A stretch of DNA of 64,000 nucleotides from Capnocytophaga catalasegens (GTDB lineage Bacteria > Bacteroidota > Bacteroidia > Flavobacteriales > Flavobacteriaceae). Shown piece by piece: positions 17,545-26,007 of this stretch; within the stretch, counting starts at the first letter, position 1; every line of letters starts with the position of its first letter. Below the pieces are notes generated by a model. That model ran no database searches and had not been told where the DNA came from. It was given only the letters and a program-made list of their open reading frames with translations. Location: positions 1 through 64,000 of the forward strand of contig NZ_BPMA01000027.1 of the NCBI RefSeq assembly GCF_026005215.1. The letters are read 5' to 3'. A program made the translations under genes and the position numbers.

Positions 17545-18705
17545 TTATTGATTTACTTTTTCTCTCAAATTCAGAGTCATCAAAATCAGATATGCCACAC
17601 CGATACTAAGTACCGCCAAAGCTCCCATTTGTGAAGCCGTCATATCCGAAGCTATTCCCATAAAGAACGGAAAAACAGTCCCTCCGAAAAGCCCCATAAT
17701 CATCAGTCCTGAAACCTCATTTTTCTTATCTGGCTTATGTAATAAGGCTTGCGAGAAGATTATCGGGAAGATATTCGAGTTCCCAAAACCTACCAAAGCC
17801 ACCGCTACATACAATGCCGTTTTGCTATCGAAAATAAAAAATCCTGCCATCGCGATAATCATACAAGCTACGCTCAGCCCAAAGAACTTTTTGGGAGAAA
17901 ACACTGACAGGATAAACGCTCCACTGAAACAACCTATCGTTCTGAATAAGAAATATACACTTGTGGCATACATCGAGTCGTCCAGCGGAATGTTTAAGCG
18001 TTCTTGTAGAAGTTTAGGAGCGGTTACGTTTACCCCAACATCAATTCCTACGTGGCACATAATTCCGATGAAGCACAGAAGTATGAATTTGTCTCCCAAG
18101 AGGGCGAAACATTCCGCAAAAGAAGCATTTTTGCTATCGGTTTTCTCTTCGTCAATAGAGGTAAAACCAAGCCACAGAATAGCTATCACCGAAACAATAG
18201 CAAACAAAGGAAATAACAATTTCCAATTTTCAAACATCAATGCAAAACGAATCATCAAAATAGTAGCAATAAACGAGGCTATCGCTTTGACAAACTGCCC
18301 AAAGGTAAGTGAACTTGCCAATTTATCACCTTTCACAATACTCGAAAGAAGCGGATTAAGAGATACTTGCATTAATGTATTTCCAATTCCTAACAATGAA
18401 AATGAAATGAGCATAGAGATATACGAATAATTAATAAAGGGAATTATAAGCGAAATCGCTGTCACGATAAGACTCAAAATCACAGTTTTACGCCTTCCGA
18501 TTTTACCCATAAGCACACCCGTAGGCACAGAGAAAAGCAAAAACCAAAAGAATACAATAGAAGGCAGAATATTCGCTATCGTTTCGCTTAACTGGAAATC
18601 GGCTTTCACGTAATTGGTCGCTGCTCCCACCAAATCAACAAATCCCATACAGAAAAATGCTAACATAACAGGGAGTAAAGTCATTAAATTATTTTTTTGT
18701 GTCAT
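17545..18705 (-). CDS. Fructose/hexose MFS permease (FHS family)
   Basis: A 386-residue polytopic protein with about 12 membrane helices. The first helix reads LPVMLAFFCMGFVDLVGAAT, followed by FSVPTGVLMGKIGRRKT, the FHS/FucP-like motif at the helix 2-3 loop. It would carry fructose across the inner membrane. The start lies 7 bp after the original stop position of the degenerate levanase gene (18712), so the two were tightly coupled in one operon. The gene itself is intact, so loss of the levanase frame has not destroyed it. Confidence 0.88.
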   Translation of the reverse strand: MTQKNNLMTLLPVMLAFFCMGFVDLVGAATNYVKADFQLSETIANILPSIVFFWFLLFSVPTGVLMGKIGRRKTVILSLIVTAISLIIPFINYSYISMLISFSLLGIGNTLMQVSLNPLLSSIVKGDKLASSLTFGQFVKAIASFIATILMIRFALMFENWKLLFPLFAIVSVIAILWLGFTSIDEEKTDSKNASFAECFALLGDKFILLCFIGIMCHVGIDVGVNVTAPKLLQERLNIPLDDSMYATSVYFLFRTIGCFSGAFILSVFSPKKFFGLSVACMIIAMAGFFIFDSKTALYVAVALVGFGNSNIFPIIFSQALLHKPDKKNEVSGLMIMGLFGGTVFPFFMGIASDMTASQMGALAVLSIGVAYLILMTLNLREKVNQ

Positions 18706-18711
18706 TTTTTT

Positions 18712-20916
18712 CTATTTTAAGTTATAAACTGATATGTTTTCTACATTAATTTTCCCTTTTTGAACATCAAACGATAATGAATTATATGTTTCAGTAGGGA
18801 GATAGTATTAGTTTGTACTAATTCTCCGTCATTTATGAAGATTTCTGTTAAGTTTTTATCAATGAATAATCTTATTTTGTATGATTTCTTATTTACCAAA
18901 GGTGATTTTATAATTTCTGAAGCGAAATTATTACTAAAATTTACATTTCCACTTTTGGAACGATCGAATTCAAGTGTTTTTTTGTTCAAATCAAAGATGA
19001 AACGTACTTCTTCATTATTCTGATTAAACAATTTGAACTCAAATACCGAACTTTGCTCAGGTTTTACAACGAACTCTACTTCGTAAGCTCCTTGATTTTC
19101 TTTGAGCAATCTTTCAATGATATAATTCGTATCAACAATCTTATTTTCAAATTTTTCGGTAGTGCGGCGTAGATTTTCTAACTCTCTCACAGGCATACTA
19201 TTTACTACTAAATGTTCACCATTGTGAGTTAATTTGAGTTCACGAGCAATGGTCATTGCACTTCGGAAGTGTTCCGTAGGTATATTGTTTGCATAATCCC
19301 AGTTGCTCATCCACCCGATAAAAAGGCGACGTCCGTCTTCACGTGGTATGTTGCTCCACGTAACACCCGCATAGTTATCACGTCCATAGTCAAGCCACAG
19401 CGGATAGTTCATCAGGTTTGAATGTTTTTCCATCAAAATCACCAATGAAATACTGCGTAGCACTTCCTCCATTAGGTCCGCCTGGGTTGATGCTTACGAA
19501 AAGTATCCATTTTGTTTTTCCATCATAAGTAAGTGGGAACAAATCAGGACATTCCCAAACGCCTCCGTGAGCTCCTAAGCCTTCACCGAATTCGCTAAGC
19601 TTTTCCCATTGTTTGAGATTTTTAGAGCCGTAAAAGGTAATCGTTTGCGAAGTAGCCAGTGACATAATCCATTGTTGGGTAGCATCGTGCCAAAATACTT
19701 TTGGGTCACGGAAGTCAACGATATTAGGGTCAGTAAGTACTGGATTTTGTGCATAAGGTGTGAATGTGCGTCCGTTATCAGTGCTGTATGCTATGGATTG
19801 GGTTTGGTTTTTTCCTGCCGAAGTATAGATAGCAATAATGGCATCTCTACCAAATCCTGCCGTATTGTTCTTATCTGCAATGGCACTTCCTGAGAAAATT
19901 GTTCCCAATGCATCTGGGCTTATTGCTGTAGGAAGATATTCCCAATGTACTAAGTCACGGCTTACGGCGTGTCCCCAGTGCATATTCCCTCATTTGGTTC
20001 CATAAGGATTGTACTGAAAATAAAGATGATATTCTCCATTGTGATATACCATTCCGTTCGGGTCATTCATCCAGCCATATTGCGGTGTGAAGTGATAGAG
20101 TGGGCGATAGGTTTCATTATAATTGAACTCATAGGTAGCTACCTGTTTTATTTCTTTATAGCCTATGTCAGTAGTTTTCAGGGAGCTGAAAAGCAGTGCC
20201 ACTTGTTGCTTGTTGTATTCCTTAACTGGGATAGGTATCCAATAATCTATTTTTGATTGTGCCAGTCGGATATCAATCGCTTCTCCTATTGGTTTGTTAT
20301 CGACCAGTAAGCGGATTTTAGTCTCGGGAGCTTCATTTTCTATTGGTATGAGCAGAAAATTATTATCAATTGTAAATGAAAGAGTATGATCCGTCATAAA
20401 AATACTTTTAGATTCGTTACTTTGTTCTATTTGGTCAATGAGGATATGTCCCCAGCTACCTCGTTGATTATCTACGATGCGTACCACAGCGGTCTTTCCG
20501 CCATAGTTCTGTACGTCCCACGATTGCCATTGTAGTGTTTCACTCTCTATCAAAGGGTGTGTCTTGTAAATACTTTGTCCATCGATTAGCAGTTCAATAT
20601 ATGTTTCTTGATGGGTTCCGCCACCGATAAGGAAGTTTATATACTTTCCGTTTATCGTGAAAGGATTTGAAGTAAGTACGCCTCTGGCATCGTCTCCGCC
20701 GTTGAAGCTATTTATCAGGAATTTTCCCTCAAATCCGCTTACGGATTGCTGTCCTGAATAGCTGCCTTGTGCAGGTGCGTCTCCGAAAGCGTCTCCTTCT
20801 ATAGTCCATTGATTATAATTCCCTGACTCGAAATCATCTATAATCTTATCTTGAGATGCTGTACACCCTATAAGAGTAATGGCAAATATACCATTTAATA
20901 TAAATTGTTTCTTCAT
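18712..20916 (-). pseudogene. Degenerate GH32 levanase lipoprotein, three lesions
   Basis: The reconstructed product is ~734 residues: a lipoprotein signal (ITLIGC), an N-terminal lectin-like module and a GH32 beta-propeller. Catalytic pieces survive in separate frames: WMNDPNG nucleophile, FRDPKVF, and WECPDLF acid/base. Lesion 1: TGA at 19992-19990 replaces an expected Trp codon; the frame continues in register as GNMHWGHAVSRD. Lesion 2: a net +1 (or -2) shift between about 19395 and 19425, between DGKTFKPDE and NYPLWLDYGRD. Lesion 3: a one-base loss near 18799; past it the original frame reads PTETYNSLSFDVQKGKINVE and stops at 18712. In B. thetaiotaomicron-type loci the equivalent surface enzyme initiates levan or fructan hydrolysis. 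Three independent lesions make a functional enzyme unlikely, barring base-calling errors. Confidence 0.9.
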
Positions 20917-21081
20917 TTGTGTATATTTATTAGTTTATATTTGTTTTGAAAGTACATCACAAACAGCATTTATTATTTGATTGTTTTCCGCAGAAGAAAA
21001 GCTATTTTTATCTGTTGTCATTTTGTTTTTCTTTATGGTAAAGAACTTATATATGAGCTATCTATGATATTCTGTAAGTGT

Positions 21082-22566
21082 TTATTTTGAAATTTTTACG
21101 TCTGAAAACGTTACTGCTCCATCGTTGGTAAATATACCCCAAGTATTTTGATTCATTCGGTAACAGCGTACTGATAATGCAGTTTGGTTATTTACATAAA
21201 TGGTAGCCACAGAGCCTTCTACAATAAGTGTAACATCAAATACCTTATCCGTAAGGATAGGTAGATGCACTGATGCAATGCTTACGAGCGACTGCTCTCG
21301 TGTATTTCTGTTGAAACTAAGTGTTTTTCCTTTTAGGTCGAAGAGCAAATCATAACTTTCGCGTAGGTTTCCACAAGCCCCAACTTTAATACCAAATTGT
21401 GTAGCAGTATCTGCCGTGATGCGGGTTGTTATCTTCTGAGGAGTTTTTTCCAATCTTTCAAAAACCTTAACCTCTAAGCCACTAAGTGAAAATGTCCCTA
21501 CCGGCTTATCATTAGATAATTTACTTGCTAATATATTAGCAACCCCGACACGTAATGTACCATCATCGTTCTGTGATAGTTGATGCACGGCAAGAGAACC
21601 ACCCCAACTCAAATCACTACCATCGTTATACGCATTGCGAGTAGGTATCCACCCTGTTAAATATCTGTTTTCCCCATTGGAGATAGTCTTTCCTCCATAG
21701 AAAAGGTCTCCGTCGAGAGCATCGTTTGAGGGTATTATCCAATCAGAATTACCTATTTTACGATAGCGATAAAGTATTTTCCTATTTTTATTTGCCCAAT
21801 CCCAATTGGAATAAACTAAATACTGATACTGACCCATAGTAAATACATCGGGGCATTCCAATACTCGCTCACTATTATAGTAAAAAGGGCTTTGGAGTTG
21901 CCAATGAATCAAGTCTGAAGATGTATAATGAGCTATGACGGCTTGCCAATCGTTCACTTCAGGTATGTATCCCCTTGTGGTAACAAGCATATTAAAGGTA
22001 TTTCCATCTTTAAATACGTAAGGGTCACGGAACTCATTAGCATCGTAATTATCTGATGCTTGTAAGCTAAAGTCATTTTTCTTTTGCCAAGATATTAAAT
22101 CCGTTGAGGTGGCTAAGTGTATCTTCTCCTTTGGATTAAGATTCCCATTGTGGGCAGTATAGAAAGCATAGTATGTTTCATTATGTTTTATAACAGAACC
22201 TGTACCTAATGCATCTTCTTGTGAGTTATCCGCTCCACAAGGAATAACTTTCCCTTTGTCTTCATAGGTAAATAGGTCGGTAGTTGTAGCTAAGTACCAA
22301 GGGTGAAAGGTTTCTCCAGCAGGTCGCGTATCGTGAAGATAGTATATATAGAACTTTCCGTTATCATAAAAAGGCATAGGGTCACCTACCCACGCTTTTT
22401 TCGGTCTGAAAAAAGTATGATAATCTGCCTCTGCATCATATATGTCATAACAGGTAGAGGCTTCGGGTGCTGCGTTAGGGTCATTGCTCGTGAAGTTATC
22501 ATCTAAACTGCACGATGTAACTCCTAATAGATTACAGATTATATCTAAATGAATATATTTTTTCAT
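21082..22566 (-). CDS. GH32-like beta-fructosidase lipoprotein with C-terminal beta-sandwich
   Basis: A 494-residue lipoprotein (lipobox GVTSC). The five-bladed propeller carries GDPMPFYDNGKFYIYYLHDT (nucleophile Asp region), DANEFRDPYVF (RDP motif) and RVLECPDVF (acid/base Glu). The C-terminal ~150 residues form a beta-sandwich (GACGNLRESYDLLFDLKGKT). It resembles the DUF4975-type GH32 relatives found in fructan loci. It is intact, unlike the neighbouring levanase. It lies downstream of the 42-bp repeat array and 166 bp upstream of the levanase pseudogene. Exact specificity (levan, inulin or short fructans) cannot be read from sequence. Confidence 0.88.
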   Translation of the reverse strand: MKKYIHLDIICNLLGVTSCSLDDNFTSNDPNAAPEASTCYDIYDAEADYHTFFRPKKAWVGDPMPFYDNGKFYIYYLHDTRPAGETFHPWYLATTTDLFTYEDKGKVIPCGADNSQEDALGTGSVIKHNETYYAFYTAHNGNLNPKEKIHLATSTDLISWQKKNDFSLQASDNYDANEFRDPYVFKDGNTFNMLVTTRGYIPEVNDWQAVIAHYTSSDLIHWQLQSPFYYNSERVLECPDVFTMGQYQYLVYSNWDWANKNRKILYRYRKIGNSDWIIPSNDALDGDLFYGGKTISNGENRYLTGWIPTRNAYNDGSDLSWGGSLAVHQLSQNDDGTLRVGVANILASKLSNDKPVGTFSLSGLEVKVFERLEKTPQKITTRITADTATQFGIKVGACGNLRESYDLLFDLKGKTLSFNRNTREQSLVSIASVHLPILTDKVFDVTLIVEGSVATIYVNNQTALSVRCYRMNQNTWGIFTNDGAVTFSDVKISK

Positions 22567-22649
22567 TATTATGTTATGTTAAAGATGTTTGTTACAATAT
22601 TTTGTCATTATTTCTCTATAAGAATAATTATAATCTAGATTGTATATTA

Positions 22650-22919
22650 CTTTTCCTAAATCGGAAAAGCATTATTCTACTAAGAATACTTCTTTTCCTA
22701 AATCGGAAAAGTGTTATACTACTAAGAATACTTCTTTTTCTAAATCGGGAAAGTGTTATTCTATCAAGAATTCTTCTTTTCCTAAATCAGTAAAGTATTA
22801 TTTTACTAAAAATTTTTCTTTTCCTAAATCAGGAAAGTATTATTCTACTAAGAATTTTTCTTTTTCTAAGTCAGTAAAGTATTATTCTATCAAGAATTCT
22901 TCTTTTCCTAAATCGGAAT
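22650..22919. repeat. Tandem array, 42-bp unit, six copies plus a partial
   Basis: Copies begin at 22650, 22692, 22734, 22776, 22818, 22860 and (partial) 22902. Each unit is CTTTTCC-6 nt-GGAAAAG (hairpin 1), 4 nt, ATTCT-ACTA-AGAAT (hairpin 2), 4 nt. Hairpin 2 stays paired in five of the six full units, and unit 4 changes both arms together (ATTTT/AAAAT). Hairpin 1 is perfect in units 1-2, wobble-paired in unit 3, and keeps the CTTT/AAAG base in all. The array fills the 383-bp gap between the DUF4960 gene and the GH32 gene. A 93-residue frame (22640-22921) spans it on the plus strand with 14-residue repeats, but the paired changes favour a structured nucleic-acid role. Confidence 0.9.
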
Positions 22920-22949
22920 GATATAAAACTATACTTTAAAAGAACGTTC

Positions 22950-24314
22950 TTATTTGGATAAATACTCAATAATATTTGTGGTTAATCTTTCGATATTACC
23001 GAAATAGGTATTTTCAGGCGAATTATCTTCGTTGTGCCAGTCGTAAGCCTCTATCCCTACACAGATAGTTTTCCCCGATGTTCCGTCAGAGGGATACTCA
23101 AATATGGCAGCTCTGTTCATCGCATCATTCCAATGAAAACTTGCTAAGTTAATTGCACCATTCTCGATAGACCAACGTGGCACATCATTGGCATAATCAC
23201 CCCATTCAAAGTTCCATAAAGCATTATGTGCCTTTACCTTAGTCCCTTTGCTAATCAGGAATGCGATGTTGTTAGAACCTGCTTTTTTTGTCAGTCCTGC
23301 AAAGATAGGGTGCGATTCATTGCCTTTATAACAAATACCCCAATCATCGGCAGTAGCAAAAGGAGCGTCACCTTCTCCCCACATATTATTTACTTTTTTC
23401 CCATCTTTGGCAATTCCTAAATTGGCAACATATTGCACAGCCCACGATGATAGAAATAGAGAACCTCCAGCACGATAGTAGTTTTTTATCTTGTTGATAA
23501 CCTCTGCGTTGGTAGCTTCACTTGGCAAATCTTGTGAGTCGCTATCAAGATGCCACCAAATGGTTTTATAATCCGAAAGTTTAACCTTTCCGCTTTTAAT
23601 ATCATCGAATGAAATATAAGTATGATTATCAAAGTTCTCACTAAACCACAGAAAAGCTTTCTTTTCATCATCATTTGTGATAGCAGAAGAAGATTTGGAA
23701 GTACCCAAGAAAGCTAATGCCTCAAACTGAGTAGGAACAAGAGTTACCACATACTTAAACTCCTCTCCAGCATATTGCATTGTATAAGTGACCGGATTTG
23801 TGAAATCGTGAGCAGTTCCTGAACTGGGACTTACCACAGCACCAGGAGTAGTCACAAAAGTGGGAGATAAATCGGTTACGGATTGCCCCATCGGATATTT
23901 GATAGTAATTTTACCAGTGGAGTTATCTATTTTTCCTTTGTAGTTTCCTATGTCGAAGGAAAGCATTTGGCTATATTGAGCTTTGACATTATAGTCCCAA
24001 TATAGGTTTCCATTCAATACTCGATAGGTTTTCCCTTTCGATAGGTCGATATTAGTGGTATTGTTAGGCATAATTGTAGCTCCAGAGGGGATTTCTATTG
24101 CCACATTCATTGCAGTAAAGTCGTGCGACCAAGGTGCATATACATTTATCTCCTGCTTTGTGTGGTCAATAATCCCTTCAATAGTGTTATTGACTTTAAA
24201 GGATACTATATAAGGTTCTTTGTCTATTATCAAATTCCCTTCGTGGTTTTTGTTACAGGCGATAGCTACCGCCAATAGTGTAAGTCCTTTGCAAATAGTG
24301 ATTACTGATTTCAT
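22950..24314 (-). CDS. Surface glycan-binding lipoprotein with DUF4960-type C-terminus
   Basis: A 454-residue lipoprotein: MKSVITICKGLTLLAVAIAC, lipobox Cys20. Two N-terminal DUF5018-like sandwich modules (about residues 30-200) are followed by a ~250-residue domain containing KTIWWHLDSDSQDLP, GGSLFLSSWAVQYV, DDWGICYKGNESHPIF and FEWGDYANDVPRWSIE, which resembles DUF4960. It occupies the SusE-like position after susD and would bind levan at the cell surface. The ATG at 24314 is preferred over 24338, since the latter adds eight residues before the signal peptide and overlaps the susD stop. Levan binding is inferred from context. Confidence 0.82.
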   Translation of the reverse strand: MKSVITICKGLTLLAVAIACNKNHEGNLIIDKEPYIVSFKVNNTIEGIIDHTKQEINVYAPWSHDFTAMNVAIEIPSGATIMPNNTTNIDLSKGKTYRVLNGNLYWDYNVKAQYSQMLSFDIGNYKGKIDNSTGKITIKYPMGQSVTDLSPTFVTTPGAVVSPSSGTAHDFTNPVTYTMQYAGEEFKYVVTLVPTQFEALAFLGTSKSSSAITNDDEKKAFLWFSENFDNHTYISFDDIKSGKVKLSDYKTIWWHLDSDSQDLPSEATNAEVINKIKNYYRAGGSLFLSSWAVQYVANLGIAKDGKKVNNMWGEGDAPFATADDWGICYKGNESHPIFAGLTKKAGSNNIAFLISKGTKVKAHNALWNFEWGDYANDVPRWSIENGAINLASFHWNDAMNRAAIFEYPSDGTSGKTICVGIEAYDWHNEDNSPENTYFGNIERLTTNIIEYLSK

Positions 24315-24324
24315 ATATTTCTGA

Positions 24325-25989
24325 TTAAAATCCGACATTTTGTTTGTAAATTCCCCTCACGTACCCGATTTGGTTTTGTGGTATAGGGATGTATTCATTC
24401 TTATTTTTGGTAAATCGAGCGTTGCTGTATATAACTGGGCGACGTGTTGCCTCTGTAGTATAATAGGTATTCATCACTTCATCAGCGATTCCCCATCGCA
24501 CTAAATCAAAGAAACGCTGTCCTTCCATAGCAAATTCCAATCGTCTTTCCCAGCGAAGTGCTTGTCGGGCTACCTCTTGTTTCCACGTGATGTTAGCACC
24601 AGGTACGTACGTAGCGATTTGGATGTTGGGGGCATAGCCTATCAATGAAATACTTTGTGCTGCTCTTTGGCGTACTTGGTTTATGTATTGTAGTGCTTCC
24701 TCGTGTCGATTAAGCTCTATGAGTGCTTCGGCACGCATAAGTAACACGTCGGCATAGCGTAAAACGATTCTGTTTTTGGAATTACCTCTGAAAGGGTTGA
24801 TATTCTTAAAGCAACTGCACGAAGGGTCTACGTTTTCCTTCAAGGAAGCATATACGCCGTATACATTGACATTCCTATTCCAATCCTCCTGATAAATAAG
24901 CTCGGTATTGTACTTATACGGAAGCCCTGGGATTGCTACGGTGTGGAACAAACGCGGGTCGGTTTTGTCGCTTGTAAGGTTGTAATTGTTTGTGTTGTAC
25001 GTATCAAACTGAGGTACTCCATTAGTAGTTTTGAAGGCATTTACCAAATTTTGGCTTGGTTTGTGGAAATCACAGCATCCTACTTTTTGTGGAGCGGAAA
25101 GTACATCGCCCCAATTAAGCCGTCCGTACATAGTTCCGTCCTCCGCAGAATACTGAACCGCAAAGATGGACTCTTTTCCGTTCTCATACCCACCAGGGAG
25201 AAAGTTGAAAGCAAAATCGTCTTCCAATCCGTATGGGGAGCTTAGCACCTCGTTAGTATATTTGAGCACTTGGTCAAGGTCGGTAGCGTCAATTGAGGTT
25301 ACATTGTTTGATTGGTCTTGTCGGTAGGCTTTGTACAAAAAGGCTTTGGCGAGATATGTTGCTGCGGCGTATTTGTTGGCACGTCCTTTTTGTGTTTGAC
25401 TTGGAGGAAGCAAATCGTATGCTTTTTTGAAATCATTTGTAATCCACGCCCATTGCTCGTCATTAGGCAGTGTGTTGGGAGTTTTTTCATACTCTTTGTC
25501 GGGAGTGTTTTCATCTACAAAAGGAATATGCCCGAAAACTTGTTTCAACATAAAATAGAAATGTCCTCGCAAGAAATACATTTCGCCCATACGTACATTT
25601 TTCAATGGTAAGTCGGCTTCTGAAATTTTTTGTAAAGCAGCCAGAGCGGTATTGGTACGTGAAATAGCTTTGTAGCAGTTGAACCATAATTTGTCTGCTT
25701 CGGCAAATGTAGGGTCAATATTCTGAGAGGTTTCGTAAAAGTGAAATGCTTGAATGTCAGAGGTGTCACTTCCTCCTTTGTACGCATCATCAGAGCGAAC
25801 ATTTCCGTAAGGCCAAAGGCTAAAAGGCACATCGTAATGGTCGTTTCCCAATGCAGAATATGCTGCTGTGACTAATCCTTCAACTTCGGATTGAGCCTGT
25901 TCTTGTGTCATAATTCCTTGTGGTGCATCATCAAGGAAATTACAACTTGCTAATGTAATAGCCAATGTGGTGTATAATATCTTTTTCAT
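24325..25989 (-). CDS. SusD/RagB outer-membrane starch-binding-like lipoprotein
   Basis: A 554-residue lipoprotein (MKKILYTTLAITLASCNFLD). The early TPR-like helices include AAYSALGNDHYDVPFSLWPY and MGEMYFLRGHFYFMLKQVFG, a SusD hallmark. The late segment RFTKNKNEYIPIPQNQIG is the usual SusD ending. SusD proteins cap the SusC channel and present oligosaccharides. It starts 18 bp after susC and is followed directly by the DUF4960 lipoprotein gene, forming the uptake core of the fructan locus. Confidence 0.95.
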   Translation of the reverse strand: MKKILYTTLAITLASCNFLDDAPQGIMTQEQAQSEVEGLVTAAYSALGNDHYDVPFSLWPYGNVRSDDAYKGGSDTSDIQAFHFYETSQNIDPTFAEADKLWFNCYKAISRTNTALAALQKISEADLPLKNVRMGEMYFLRGHFYFMLKQVFGHIPFVDENTPDKEYEKTPNTLPNDEQWAWITNDFKKAYDLLPPSQTQKGRANKYAAATYLAKAFLYKAYRQDQSNNVTSIDATDLDQVLKYTNEVLSSPYGLEDDFAFNFLPGGYENGKESIFAVQYSAEDGTMYGRLNWGDVLSAPQKVGCCDFHKPSQNLVNAFKTTNGVPQFDTYNTNNYNLTSDKTDPRLFHTVAIPGLPYKYNTELIYQEDWNRNVNVYGVYASLKENVDPSCSCFKNINPFRGNSKNRIVLRYADVLLMRAEALIELNRHEEALQYINQVRQRAAQSISLIGYAPNIQIATYVPGANITWKQEVARQALRWERRLEFAMEGQRFFDLVRWGIADEVMNTYYTTEATRRPVIYSNARFTKNKNEYIPIPQNQIGYVRGIYKQNVGF

Positions 25990-26007
25990 TTTTCTGAGAA
26001 TTTAATA

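Noticed and set aside
17822-18430. Plus-strand 202-residue frame
   Set aside because: It lies antisense inside the intact MFS permease and has no recognisable features.
19990-19992. Selenocysteine or reassigned TGA in the levanase
   Set aside because: The position is a conserved Trp, TGA is used as a normal stop elsewhere (e.g. the SMI1/SUFU gene), and two further frame lesions show the gene is decayed.
22650-22919. CRISPR array
   Set aside because: Units are contiguous 42-bp tandem copies that drift along their whole length; there are no unique spacers and no cas genes nearby.
22640-22921. 93-residue protein of 14-residue repeats
   Set aside because: The frame is open mainly because the unit is a multiple of three; paired changes in the stems fit structure better, and there is no signal, promoter or family match.
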